Below, piece by piece: positions 52,048 to 60,310 of a stretch of 64,000 nt of DNA. This DNA is from Kribbella jejuensis (GTDB taxonomy: Bacteria; Actinomycetota; Actinomycetes; Propionibacteriales; Kribbellaceae). Location: NCBI RefSeq assembly GCF_006715085.1, contig NZ_VFMM01000002.1, positions 496,001-560,000 on the forward strand, in the 5' to 3' direction. Below the pieces are notes generated by a model. The model was not told where the DNA came from. It did not search any database and was given only the letters and a program-made list of their open reading frames with translations. Both the position numbers and the translations under genes were made by a program. Every line of letters starts with the position of its first letter. Within the stretch, counting starts at the first letter, position 1.

Positions 52048-52925
52048 GCCAGGTCCGACCGCGAAGCACGGAGCAGCCGCAGTTGGAGGAACGTGAACAC
52101 GCCGAGGATCAAGGCCAGGAAGACGGCCGCGGCCGCGGCGTAGCCCATGTGGAAGTACGTGAACGCCTGCTGGTAGATGTAGAAGTAGATGACCCGGGTC
52201 GCGGACACGGGGCCGCCCTTCGTGGTCACCGCGACGGTGTCGAAGATCTGGAACGAACCGATCAGCGACACCACGAGCACCAGCGCGAGCACCGGCCGCA
52301 GCAGCGGCACCGTGATCCGCGCGAACATCCGTACTTCTCCCGCGCCGTCGATCGCGGCGCTCTCGTACAGGTGCTGCGGTATCTGGAGCATCCCGGCGTA
52401 CAGCAGGAGCGCGGTGTAACCCGTGTAGGCCCAGGTGTTGATGCCGGCCACGGTCGGCATCGCCCAGTGCGCATCGGTGAAGAACCCGACCGGTCCGAGA
52501 CCGATCGCGTGCAGCAGGTGGTTGACCAGGCCGAGGTTCGTGTCCAGTAACCACATCCAGAGCAGCCCGATCGTCACGTTCGGAACCAGCCACGGGACGA
52601 GCAGGGTTGCCCTGAGCACCACCGACCGGGTCAACCGGTGCATCAGAGCGGCGAGCCCGAGCGCGAGGATCGTCTGCGAGGCGATGTTCAGTACGACGTA
52701 GTACGCCGTCACCAGCAGCGAGCTCCAGAACTGTCCGTCAGCGACGAGATCGGTGTAGTTCTTGGCGCCGACGAAGCCGGGCGAGCCGAGCATCGTGTAG
52801 TCGGTGAGCGAGTACCACGCACCGCGGATCGCCGGATAGGCGTAGAAGACCGCGAATCCGACCAGTACCGGAGCGACGAACCACCATGCGACCCGTCGGT
52901 CGTCCTGCTTGCTGACCCTGGCCAT
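52044..52925 (-). CDS. Carbohydrate ABC permease, MalF type
   Basis: A 293-residue permease with six helices, a WWFVAPVLVGFAVFYAYPAI N-terminal signature and the EAA loop YESAAIDGAGEVRMFARITV. It is the first gene of the importer operon. A candidate promoter lies about 80 bases upstream. Confidence 0.93.
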   Translation of the reverse strand: MARVSKQDDRRVAWWFVAPVLVGFAVFYAYPAIRGAWYSLTDYTMLGSPGFVGAKNYTDLVADGQFWSSLLVTAYYVVLNIASQTILALGLAALMHRLTRSVVLRATLLVPWLVPNVTIGLLWMWLLDTNLGLVNHLLHAIGLGPVGFFTDAHWAMPTVAGINTWAYTGYTALLLYAGMLQIPQHLYESAAIDGAGEVRMFARITVPLLRPVLALVLVVSLIGSFQIFDTVAVTTKGGPVSATRVIYFYIYQQAFTYFHMGYAAAAAVFLALILGVFTFLQLRLLRASRSDLA

Positions 52926-52981
52926 GCGCGTCCTTCGATCGGCGGTGCCGGTGAGCTCTTGCTCTCTCGGCCGTTCGGGAT

Positions 52982-53013
52982 TAATGATGTAGACATTCAG
53001 AAGTTTGTCAACA
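52982..53013 (-). promoter_or_regulatory. Sugar operon promoter with ROK-like element
   Basis: On the minus strand, TTGACA (plus coordinates 53006-53011) is followed after 16-18 bases by an AT-rich -10 region (52982-52989). Immediately after the -35 box, overlapping it, is the AAACTTC element also found before the ROK gene (here GAAGTTTG, 53000-53007 on the plus strand). Binding there would block RNA polymerase. Confidence 0.55.
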
Positions 53014-53057
53014 GTGCATCGTAATAAGCGCTCCCGAACCGCCCAGAAGGGAACCCC

Positions 53058-55001
53058 ATGAGCCCACGACTGCGCGGTCGCCGCCTGTTGGCGGCACTTG
53101 TCGCTGTTGCTGTGGTCGGCCTTGCCGGCCTGTACGGATCACCCGCGACGGCAGCTCCCGCCGGGCCGCCGCCCCGGCCCGCACCGCCGGCCGCGCCGGA
53201 CCCCTCGCTGCAGGCGCACGCGCTGCAGTCCGCCGACGGCCCGCTGGACAATCCGCTCAAGGGGTTCGCGCGGTTCTACTCGCCGGGCGCGAATCAGAAC
53301 ACCGGCTATCCGCATTCGCTGACCTGGGGCTACTTCGGTCTGTCGGAGGTGATGACGAACCCCGGCAACTGCGGCAGTTACGACTGGTCGATCGTCGACA
53401 ACATGCTCAACGAGACCGCGAGCAACGGCAACCAGGCGGCGATCCGCTTCTACATGGTTTATCCCGGCGGTACCGGCACCCATCCGGCCAATGCGATCCC
53501 GTCGTGCTTCGACGGCCATGTCGGCTACCGCTCGGACACCTACTGGAACGTCACCGAGCCCGACTACGACAGCCCGTACCTGGTGGCCGCGCTGAAGAAC
53601 TTCATCGCCGCGTTCGGCGCCCGCTACGACGGTGACCCGCGGCTCGGGTTCGTTCACCTCGGCCTGATCGGACTCTGGGGCGAGTGGCACACCTGGCCGT
53701 ACGACACCGACACCTCCGACGGGCGGCCGAACTACATGCCCACCGACGCCAACGGCGCGCAGATCATCAGCGCCTACGACAGCGCGTTCGCGAAGACCAA
53801 GTTGGAGATCCGTTATCCGGATGCGGCCGGCGCAGCGGCCACCAGCCGTGACATCGGCTACCACGACGACTCGTTCTGCTACCGCGAAGGCTCGCCGCTC
53901 GCCGGTGTGACGCTGCCGCAGTCGCTGGGCGGAGCGTCGTACGCCCAACTGCAGCGCAACCTCGACACCGGCACCGAGAACAAGTGGGTCACCGACTCGA
54001 TGGGCGGTGAGGTCCGGCCGGAGATCCAGTCGACAGCTTTCGACAACTGGCCTGGGGGATCGGGTGCCGTCGACAACATGAAGGCGTGCATCGAACTTGA
54101 GCACACGACGTGGAAGATCAACGAACAGTCGGCGGGCTACTCACCGACCAATGCCAACGTCGGCGCCGCGGTGCGGCTGATGGGCTACAACCTCACCGTC
54201 AACAACGCTTATTACAAGGATGCCGCGAGCGGCAGCACGACTGTTGGCGTGCAGATCAGTAACACGGGTGTCGCGCCGTTCTACTATCCGTGGACAGTGA
54301 CCCTGGGCCTGAAGAATTCCTCCGGCGCCGTCGTACGGACCTGGGACACCAGCTGGGATCTCCGCACGGTCCAGCCACTGAGCATCCGTGCCTTCCCGGA
54401 CTGGAACGTCGGCTCCGATCCGACCTACCGCAACTTCGGCTATCCGCAGTATTTCCAGACACCGGTCAGCCTGGCCTCGGTTGCGCAGGGCAACTACCAA
54501 TGGGTGCTCCGGGTGAAGAATCCGCTCGAGACGATCTCGGTCAACGCCAAGAAATTCAGGTTCGCCAACGCGGCCCAGAATGCCGACGGCTGGCTCAACC
54601 TGGGCGCTGTCAGTGTCGGGGCCTCGACCGGCGGGAAGGTCAGCTACGAGGCCGAGGCAGCGGGCAACACGCTGGCCGGCGGCGCCGTGGTGGCCGCGTG
54701 CACCGCCTGCTCGGGCGGATCGAAGGTCGGCTACATCGGCAACAACTCGGGCACCCTCGCCATCAACGGCGTCGACGGAGCGAGTGGCGGCGCGAAGACG
54801 ATCACCATCTACTACGCCTCGGCCGTCGCCCGCACCGCGGTCGTCAACGGGCAGTCGGTCAGCTTCCCGGCCACCGCTGACTGGAACACCGTCGGTTCCG
54901 TGACTATCACCCGCACCCTCAATCCCGGAACCGCCAACGCCATCACCTTCTCGAACCCGACCGGCTGGGCACCCGACATCGACTGCATCACCGTGGAATG
55001 A
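53058..55001 (+). CDS. Secreted DUF4874/DUF4832-type protein with CBM35-like end
   Basis: A 647-residue exported protein. The signal peptide (RGRRLLAALVAVAVVGLAG) is followed by a Pro/Ala linker, an N-terminal barrel-like domain (NPLKGFARFYSPG, LIGLWGEWHTWPY) of the DUF4874 type, and a DUF4832-type middle region. The C-terminal about 120 residues look like a CBM35 carbohydrate-binding module (YEAEAAGNTLAGGAVV, ending WAPDIDCITVE). WGEWHTW resembles a glycosidase acid residue setting. It is divergent from the importer, so it may release the imported oligosaccharide outside the cell. Confidence 0.82.
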   Translation: MSPRLRGRRLLAALVAVAVVGLAGLYGSPATAAPAGPPPRPAPPAAPDPSLQAHALQSADGPLDNPLKGFARFYSPGANQNTGYPHSLTWGYFGLSEVMTNPGNCGSYDWSIVDNMLNETASNGNQAAIRFYMVYPGGTGTHPANAIPSCFDGHVGYRSDTYWNVTEPDYDSPYLVAALKNFIAAFGARYDGDPRLGFVHLGLIGLWGEWHTWPYDTDTSDGRPNYMPTDANGAQIISAYDSAFAKTKLEIRYPDAAGAAATSRDIGYHDDSFCYREGSPLAGVTLPQSLGGASYAQLQRNLDTGTENKWVTDSMGGEVRPEIQSTAFDNWPGGSGAVDNMKACIELEHTTWKINEQSAGYSPTNANVGAAVRLMGYNLTVNNAYYKDAASGSTTVGVQISNTGVAPFYYPWTVTLGLKNSSGAVVRTWDTSWDLRTVQPLSIRAFPDWNVGSDPTYRNFGYPQYFQTPVSLASVAQGNYQWVLRVKNPLETISVNAKKFRFANAAQNADGWLNLGAVSVGASTGGKVSYEAEAAGNTLAGGAVVAACTACSGGSKVGYIGNNSGTLAINGVDGASGGAKTITIYYASAVARTAVVNGQSVSFPATADWNTVGSVTITRTLNPGTANAITFSNPTGWAPDIDCITVE

Positions 55002-55026
55002 TCCTGAACCGCCCGTAGGGCCGGGC

Positions 55027-55479
55027 TCAAGCGAGGCGGGTCGCGTGGTACGCCGCCAGGACCGGCGGGAGGCCGTCGGTCATCATCTTGCGGCGTACCT
55101 TGCCCAGCAATCTGGACATCGCGAACCCGCCCGCACCGGTGAAGCCGGTGTGCGCCCAGGTGAACCGCGTGCCGTTCGCCGTCTCCTCGAGCAGATACTT
55201 CACGTCCGTGACGTCGTCGTCGTCCTTGTCCCCGCGCCAGGTGTAGTGCAGGGACCGGGGCGGGTCGACGGCGATCACCTCGCAGTAGACGATGCCGGCC
55301 CAGCCGATGGTCGGTTTGCCGATGAAGCGGAACTTGGTTCCTGGTACGGCGGCGAACCCGTCGGGACGGCCGCCCTGCCCGGTCGTGGTCCACTGTGCGA
55401 CGTACTCCGGATCCGTCAGCACGGTCCAGACCTCGTCGATCGGGTAGTCGTAGTCGCGGACGACGGTGTACTGGCTCAT
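55027..55479 (-). CDS. SRPBCC (START-like) family protein
   Basis: A 150-residue ligand-binding protein with the typical opening YTVVRDYDYPIDEVWTVLTD and the C-terminal helix YHATRLA. SRPBCC domains bind hydrophobic molecules in a helix-grip fold. ATG 55479 has GAGGAGGAG upstream. It is divergent from a TetR regulator across a promoter with two clean dyads. The ligand is unknown. Confidence 0.87.
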   Translation of the reverse strand: MSQYTVVRDYDYPIDEVWTVLTDPEYVAQWTTTGQGGRPDGFAAVPGTKFRFIGKPTIGWAGIVYCEVIAVDPPRSLHYTWRGDKDDDDVTDVKYLLEETANGTRFTWAHTGFTGAGGFAMSRLLGKVRRKMMTDGLPPVLAAYHATRLA

Positions 55480-55502
55480 TGCTCCTCCTCGAAACCTCGT
55501 GC

Positions 55503-55556
55503 ACTGTAGCCTACCTAACGGTAGGTAGCCTAGCCTACCTTGCGGTAGGCTAGGCT
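55503..55556. promoter_or_regulatory. Divergent promoter with two CCTACC-N4-GGTAGG operators
   Basis: Two dyads of the form CCTACC-N4-GGTAGG lie at 55510-55525 and 55534-55549, 24 bases apart from start to start. The second extends to 9-base arms (55531-55552). A minus-strand TACAGT (55503-55508) and plus-strand TAGGCT (55551-55556) flank them as -10 boxes, so one TetR protein can repress both directions. Confidence 0.75.
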
Positions 55557-55570
55557 CCATGGAGGAGCAC

Positions 55571-56155
55571 ATGATCGGGCGCCGCTCCGGGCCCGCCACG
55601 CGCGCCGCGATCCAGCGGGTTGCGCTCGAGCTGTTCACCAAGAAGGGATACGAGGCGACCTCGCTGCGTGAGATCGCCGACGAGTTGGGCATTCAGAAGC
55701 CGTCGCTCTACTACCACTTCAAGGGCAAGGAGGACATCCTCCGCGCCTTGCTCGACGAGCGCGGCGACGAGGCCGAGCAACTGCTGGAGTGGATCAGCCG
55801 GCAGCCGCAGCGTCCCGAACTGATCAGGGCGGCCGTGCTTCGGTGGGTGCAGTCGTTCTCCGCCGAAAAGCTCCGCGGCATCCGCTTCCTGTCCGCCAAC
55901 CCACTGGTCGCGCGCACCTTCGAAGGCCGCACCGATGACCGGATCGGTTCGACACTGAACCAGCTGATCGACGCGCTGGCCGGCCTGCTCCCAGACCGGT
56001 CCCCGGCCAAAGTGCTCCAACTCCGGATGGCGCTGCTGAGCATCAACGCGGCCGTCGATGCGGCCACCTCCACACCGTTCACCGACGAGGACATCCTGGC
56101 AGCCGCCAACGCCGGCGCGATCGCCCAGATCGACGCCCTGCTCGCCACCGGTTGA
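55571..56155 (+). CDS. TetR-family regulator
   Basis: A 194-residue TetR protein with a clear helix-turn-helix (TKKGYEATSLREIADELGIQ, then SLYYHFKGKEDILRALL) and a helical ligand domain. ATG 55571 has GGAGGAG just upstream; ATG 55559 would add four residues. It likely binds the paired dyads before it and controls itself and the SRPBCC gene. Confidence 0.9.
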   Translation: MIGRRSGPATRAAIQRVALELFTKKGYEATSLREIADELGIQKPSLYYHFKGKEDILRALLDERGDEAEQLLEWISRQPQRPELIRAAVLRWVQSFSAEKLRGIRFLSANPLVARTFEGRTDDRIGSTLNQLIDALAGLLPDRSPAKVLQLRMALLSINAAVDAATSTPFTDEDILAAANAGAIAQIDALLATG

Positions 56156-56459
56156 GGGCCCGTCCTACTCTGCGTAGCTCCGCGGGGCTCTGGCGTGTGC
56201 GCTCCGTCAAAGATCAGCCGTCGCTGAAACATCTGCCCGGCGTTGCCCGATACAACCAGTTGAGAGGAGCTGGTTGGGGTTGTGTGAGACGTGTGCTCGG
56301 TTGCTGGCGCTGCGGCGGATGATCGAGCGTCCGGCAGCGCTGTTCGGGACGATCGGGACCGATGCGATGCTGGACGCCTGGTTCGGTCCTCGGTCGCCGA
56401 TCTTTCCTGCCCGCAAGGCGCCGCGCCCCTCGCTACCTCCCGGGACTGCGCGCTGATCG
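56156..56459. other. 304-base gap without a convincing gene
   Basis: The stretch lies between the convergent TetR and oxidoreductase genes. It holds one short frame (TTG 56274 to 56456, 60 residues, with AGGAG four bases upstream), rich in Pro and Arg and without a recognisable domain. No stem-loop stood out. It may be decayed coding sequence. Confidence 0.5.
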
Positions 56460-57398
56460 TCAGACAGCCGGCGGGACGGCGACGACCTTGCCGTGGAGCC
56501 GGCCTGCTTCGGACTGCTCGTGGATCTTCGGTAGCTCGCTCAGCGGTACGCGCTGGGCGATCTCGACGTGCAGGTCGCCGCTGTCGATGAATGCGACGAG
56601 TTGCGAGAGCACGTCCGCGTCGGGGTGGACGAAGATCGTGACCGCGCGGACGTTGCGTGCTTCGTCGCCGGGCGTCGGTACGGTCGGTGTCGTGGAGACG
56701 ACCACGCCGCCGTCGCGGACCAGTGCGACCAGAGCGGTGAACCGGTCGGGGGTGATCGGCGCAAGGTTGAGCAGTACGTCGACGGGCTCGGTGACCGCGT
56801 CCAGTACCGACGTCGTCGTGTGGTCGACGATCTCGTCAGCGCCCGCTGCCTCGACGATTTCGCTACTGCGCGGGCTCGCGGTGGCGACGACGTACGCACC
56901 TGCGCGCTTGGCCAGCTGTACGGCGTAACCGCCGACCGGGCCGCCCGCGCCGTTGATCAGCACCCGCTGACCGGCGGTGAGGCCGCCCGCTTCGAACAGT
57001 GCCTGTGAGGCGGTGAGCCCGACCGACGGCAACCCGGCGGCATCGGCGAGCGGGATGCTCGTCGGGGCCTTCACGAGTGCGTCCGCGGGAGCGACGACGT
57101 ACTGCGCCGCCGAGCCGTCGGCGGTCATCGGGATGAATCCGACGACGGTGTCGCCCACCGCGAGGCCGTGCACCTCGTCGCCGAGCGCGTCGATGGTGCC
57201 GGAGACGTCGTACCCCGGGATGTGCGGCAGCGGCACCGGGATCGGCAGAAAACCGCCGCGGATGCCGCCGTCGGCCGGGTTGAACGCCGACCCGGCGACC
57301 TGGATCCGCACCTCGCCCGCGCCGGGCAGCGGCTGGTCGGCGTCCTCGTACCGCAGAACCTCGGGGCCGCCCGTCGCGTGGAACCGTACTGCCTTCAT
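56460..57398 (-). CDS. Zinc-independent quinone oxidoreductase-like reductase
   Basis: A 312-residue medium-chain dehydrogenase with the catalytic GroES-like domain (IPGYDVSGTIDALGDEVHGL) and a Rossmann domain (LINGAGGPVGGYAVQLAKRA). The zinc-binding cysteines are absent, as in quinone oxidoreductases. It uses NADPH to reduce an unknown quinone or enone. ATG 57398 has GAAGGGAAGAG upstream. It is divergent from a MarR regulator across three palindromic sites, a common pairing for redox or phenolic stress. Confidence 0.9.
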   Translation of the reverse strand: MKAVRFHATGGPEVLRYEDADQPLPGAGEVRIQVAGSAFNPADGGIRGGFLPIPVPLPHIPGYDVSGTIDALGDEVHGLAVGDTVVGFIPMTADGSAAQYVVAPADALVKAPTSIPLADAAGLPSVGLTASQALFEAGGLTAGQRVLINGAGGPVGGYAVQLAKRAGAYVVATASPRSSEIVEAAGADEIVDHTTTSVLDAVTEPVDVLLNLAPITPDRFTALVALVRDGGVVVSTTPTVPTPGDEARNVRAVTIFVHPDADVLSQLVAFIDSGDLHVEIAQRVPLSELPKIHEQSEAGRLHGKVVAVPPAV

Positions 57399-57419
57399 GA
57401 TCTCTTCCCTTCGCCAATG

Positions 57420-57495
57420 TGCTTCGGATTCGAAGCAACTGCCCTTGAGGGTAAAAGTGCTTCGAACTCGAAGCAAGTACTTCGACTTAGAAGCA
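57420..57495. promoter_or_regulatory. Three tandem MarR operators
   Basis: Sites of the form TGCTTCG-N4-CGAAGCA lie at 57420-57437 and 57458-57475 (both perfect 7-base arms), and an imperfect third copy is at 57478-57495. Starts are 38 and 20 bases apart. The third sits just upstream of a TACGCT box (57500-57505) for the marR gene, so occupancy would repress it; the first is near the oxidoreductase start. Confidence 0.8.
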
Positions 57496-57511
57496 CTGCT
57501 ACGCTGCGGAC

Positions 57512-58006
57512 ATGACTCCGTCGCTGGATGCCACGCAGCTCGGTGCGTACTTCGCCCTGATCGAGGCGAGCAGCCTGCTGAAACATGCCGTCGAGCAGCA
57601 GTTGCAGGAGGCCGGCCGGCTGAGCTACGTGCAGTTCCAGCTGCTGGCGACCCTCGGCGACGCCCCGACCGGCAGTCGGCGGATGACCGATCTGGCCGAC
57701 GGCGTCGTCTACAGCCGCAGCGGACTGACCTATCAGGCCCAGCTGCTGGAGAAGCGAGGCCTGGTGACCCGTACGCCGTCGCCCGACGACGAGCGCAGCG
57801 TCACCGTCACCATCACCGAGGAGGGACGTGGTGTCCTCGCGGGCGTCTTCCCGGGCCACATCGCGATCCTCGACGACCTGCTGTTCGCGCCGTTGTCCCG
57901 CCGCGACATCGAAACCCTCGCCGACATCCTCGGCCGCGCCCGGGACCACATGCGCCGGACGCCGCCGCGGTCAGCACAACCGCGGCGGCGCAAGAAGACT
58001 TCCTAG
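57512..58006 (+). CDS. MarR-family regulator
   Basis: A 164-residue winged-helix regulator (RRMTDLADGVVYSRSGLTYQ is the recognition helix region, LEKRGLVTRTPSPDDERSV the wing). ATG 57512 is six bases after TACGCT and is probably leaderless. The last about 17 residues are Pro/Arg/Lys-rich. It likely represses itself and the divergent oxidoreductase from the three palindromes. The inducer is unknown. Confidence 0.92.
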   Translation: MTPSLDATQLGAYFALIEASSLLKHAVEQQLQEAGRLSYVQFQLLATLGDAPTGSRRMTDLADGVVYSRSGLTYQAQLLEKRGLVTRTPSPDDERSVTVTITEEGRGVLAGVFPGHIAILDDLLFAPLSRRDIETLADILGRARDHMRRTPPRSAQPRRRKKTS

Positions 58007-58038
58007 GAAAGCTCGGCGGGTTAGGAAAGCTCGGCGGG
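58004..58038. repeat. 17-bp tandem direct repeat, 18-bp period
   Basis: TAGGAAAGCTCGGCGGG occurs at 58004-58020 and 58022-58038. It spans the marR stop and the point where the DsbA-like remnant ends, consistent with a small duplication at the junction that removed the rest of that gene. Confidence 0.85.
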
Positions 58039-58110
58039 CGGGATCGCAAGATGTGCGAACGGACAGAGGAGGTCCGACCACACCTGGATCGTCCCCGCGG
58101 CGACGTTCAC
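58021..58110 (-). pseudogene. Truncated DsbA-family gene, N-terminus only
   Basis: From GTG 58110 the frame encodes 29 residues: GTIQVWSDLLCPFAHLAI is the first strand and active-site turn of DsbA/FrnE/2-hydroxychromene-2-carboxylate isomerase-like thioredoxin folds, where the CxxC becomes CPFA. It then stops in repeat sequence, whereas full proteins need about 200 residues. The GTG overlaps the stop of the upstream flavoprotein gene (GTGA), showing it was once a coupled operon gene. Confidence 0.75.
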
Positions 58111-58586
58111 GCGTCGTCCTGGTGGTCGGCGCCGGTCGGGTTGGTGCTGAAGTGCTCCGGCGCGATCAGTACCGCCGTACGACGGTCCGCGATCATCTCG
58201 GCGTCGTATGCCTCGAGGTCGGGATGTACGCCGGCCGCGGCGTGGTAGATCTCCCGCAGGAGGAGCCGCAATCGCTCCGCGTCGATCCCGGGCAGCGGGT
58301 CGTCGGGGCCGGCCAGCTCGACCGGGCCGCTGACGCCGATCCATTCCCACCCGGCGCGGAAGACGAGCGTCGCCCGCGGGGTTCTCCGCAGATGGGCGAG
58401 TTTCGCCGTCCGGCCGCGGGCGACAAACGCGACCACCGGCGAGCCGGTCAGCGGGTGGTCGATGACGCCGGCGTTGATGACGGACGCGGCGGGTTCGCCG
58501 GAGCGGCGCTGGGTGACGGCGACCGCCAGGAAGTGATCCCGGCGGCCGAGTTCGTTGATGCGGGCCAGACCTGCAGACGTCTCCAT
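58107..58586 (-). CDS. Pyridoxamine 5'-phosphate oxidase-like flavin/F420 protein
   Basis: A 159-residue split-barrel protein (FLAVAVTQRRSGEPAASVIN, LAHLRRTPRATLVFRAGWEW). Such actinobacterial proteins often use F420 or FMN. ATG 58586 is chosen; the upstream frame adds 12 non-conserved residues. It was originally coupled to the now truncated DsbA-like gene. Confidence 0.83.
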   Translation of the reverse strand: METSAGLARINELGRRDHFLAVAVTQRRSGEPAASVINAGVIDHPLTGSPVVAFVARGRTAKLAHLRRTPRATLVFRAGWEWIGVSGPVELAGPDDPLPGIDAERLRLLLREIYHAAAGVHPDLEAYDAEMIADRRTAVLIAPEHFSTNPTGADHQDDA

Positions 58587-58596
58587 ACCGCAGACG

Positions 58597-59409
58597 TTAA
58601 CGGACCACGGTCCGGTTATCAACAGGCCAGAGCTGCGGCTGGATCGTGGGGTCGGTGTAGTCGGGGTCGGGGTTGTGCCGGACGAGTTCGTCGTTCGGGT
58701 GCGCGGAACCGGGGCGCCAGCGGTTTCCGGCCGGCTGCAGGTGGATCGCGATCGACCGGCGCGGCGCCGTACTCAGGTTCGCCGAGCTGCCGTGCACCGT
58801 CCGGCAGTGGTGGAAGCTGACCTGCCCACGCTTCATCCGCGGTACGACCGGCGTCGGGTCGTAGCCCTGGGCAACGATCGAGGCCTCCAGACCGGCCGCG
58901 TCCTGGGAGAAGAAGTCCAGCCCGGTCACCGACCACCGATGGCTGCCAGGCATGAACGCGACCGCCCCGTTCACCTCGTCGACGTCGTGGAACCCGACCC
59001 ACGCGGTGAGCATGTCGTCCGACGTACACGACTGCCAGTACTGCCGATCCGTGTGCCACCCGACCTTCGCCGCGGATCCGCCAGGTGGCTTGTAGAGCAG
59101 TTGGTCGTGCCACAACCGGATCCCGTCCGCGCCGGACAGCGCGGCCGCCGCCTCGGCGATCGCCGGATAGTGAACCAGTGCGGCGAGCTCATCGACCCGC
59201 AGCGAGGAGTAGTCGTTCTTCCGGAGTACGTCGCCGTGCTCGGGCCGCCAGCCCCGCGTCGCCGGTACGTCGGGAAGCACGTGGTCGTGGTTGCCCGCAT
59301 AGAACCGTTCCATCCCGCGTTCGGCGGCATCGAGTACGTCGGGCGGCACGATCACCGGCGAGATCCAGTAGCCGTTGTCCCGGTAGAAGGCAATGTCGTC
59401 AGCGTCCAT
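58597..59409 (-). CDS. Phytanoyl-CoA dioxygenase family protein
   Basis: A 270-residue Fe(II)/2-oxoglutarate oxygenase. The iron ligands are in GWHTDRQYW (His, Asp) and CRTVHGSS (His), and the 2-oxoglutarate-binding Arg is in APRRSIAIHL. PhyH-family enzymes hydroxylate many substrates, so phytanoyl-CoA is not implied. It is divergent from an AraC regulator, which probably controls it. ATG 59409 is preferred over 59418. Confidence 0.9.
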   Translation of the reverse strand: MDADDIAFYRDNGYWISPVIVPPDVLDAAERGMERFYAGNHDHVLPDVPATRGWRPEHGDVLRKNDYSSLRVDELAALVHYPAIAEAAAALSGADGIRLWHDQLLYKPPGGSAAKVGWHTDRQYWQSCTSDDMLTAWVGFHDVDEVNGAVAFMPGSHRWSVTGLDFFSQDAAGLEASIVAQGYDPTPVVPRMKRGQVSFHHCRTVHGSSANLSTAPRRSIAIHLQPAGNRWRPGSAHPNDELVRHNPDPDYTDPTIQPQLWPVDNRTVVR

Positions 59410-59479
59410 GCAGACCACGGTAGGAACGCGCGGGCGCCGGGGCGTTGCCGATGTTCAGCCGGATGGACACAATCTTCAG

Positions 59480-60310
59480 GTGTCTCTGTACCGCCCCGAC
59501 GGGCTCCGCGCCGGCTTCCACGCCGAGGGTTTCGGGCCGGAGAGCGGCCTGTTGCACGGTGGCGAGCAGTGGGTGCCCGAACGGTTCCTGATCGAGCCGC
59601 ACGAGCACCCGGTCTGGGAGATCTACCTGCAGCAGCACGGCACCACGCACTGGGTCGCGGGTGGGGAGAGCTACGCATTGCACCCAGGCCACCTGTTCGC
59701 CGTACCGCCCGGGGTCACGCATCACCTCGCCGGCCGGTCCGGTAATCACCACTTCTACTTCGCCGCTGTCGACCTCGACGTGGTCGCCCGGCGGCATCCC
59801 GGTCTCGCGATGCCGTCGGGCGTCGTCCACCGGGAGGCCGGCGAGCTGACGTACGCCTTCGCGCAGTTGGTCCGTGAGCTCACCACGCGGTACGAGTACG
59901 CCGACACCGGGCTGACGCTCGCCGTCGACCACCTGGTGCTCGCGTTCTCCCGGTCGCTCGCGCCGTCGGCCGTACCGCAGTTGCCGATGCATCCCGCCGT
60001 ACGGACGGTGAAACGCCTGCTCGACCAGGAGTTCCACGAGCGCTGGACGTTGAAGGAGCTGGCCGACCGGGCCGGACTCGCATCGGCATACCTGGCCGAG
60101 TTGTTCGCCGCCGAGGTCGGTCAGCCCCCGCACCGCTACCTCAACGAGCGCCGCATCGACCGGGCCCGCCAGTTGCTGGAGTCCAGCGACGTGCCGGTCA
60201 CCGCGCTGGCGCTGAGCCTCGGCTTCAGCTCGAGCCAGCACTTCGCCCGCGTCTTCCGGCAGTTCACCGGGACCACGCCGACCGCCATCAGATCGTCACG
60301 AGCGCGGTGA
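59480..60310 (+). CDS. AraC-family regulator
   Basis: A 276-residue protein with an N-terminal cupin-like sensing domain (HEHPVWEIYLQQHGTTHWVA, LHPGHLFAVPPGVTHHL) and two C-terminal helix-turn-helix motifs (WTLKELADRAGLASAYLAEL, VTALALSLGFSSSQHFARVF). The start is uncertain: GTG 59480 lies seven bases after a CACAAT box with TTGCCG 17 bases further upstream, while ATG 59393 would overlap the dioxygenase gene. Confidence 0.88.
   Translation: MSLYRPDGLRAGFHAEGFGPESGLLHGGEQWVPERFLIEPHEHPVWEIYLQQHGTTHWVAGGESYALHPGHLFAVPPGVTHHLAGRSGNHHFYFAAVDLDVVARRHPGLAMPSGVVHREAGELTYAFAQLVRELTTRYEYADTGLTLAVDHLVLAFSRSLAPSAVPQLPMHPAVRTVKRLLDQEFHERWTLKELADRAGLASAYLAELFAAEVGQPPHRYLNERRIDRARQLLESSDVPVTALALSLGFSSSQHFARVFRQFTGTTPTAIRSSRAR

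Noticed and set aside
56274..56456. 60-residue frame with AGGAG upstream in the largest gap
   Set aside because: Starts at TTG, has no known domain and is Pro/Arg-rich; kept only as a note in the gap entry.
58601..58614. CGGACC-AC-GGTCCG inverted repeat between the flavoprotein and dioxygenase genes
   Set aside because: Arms of only six bases overlap the dioxygenase coding end, so neither a terminator nor an operator is well supported.
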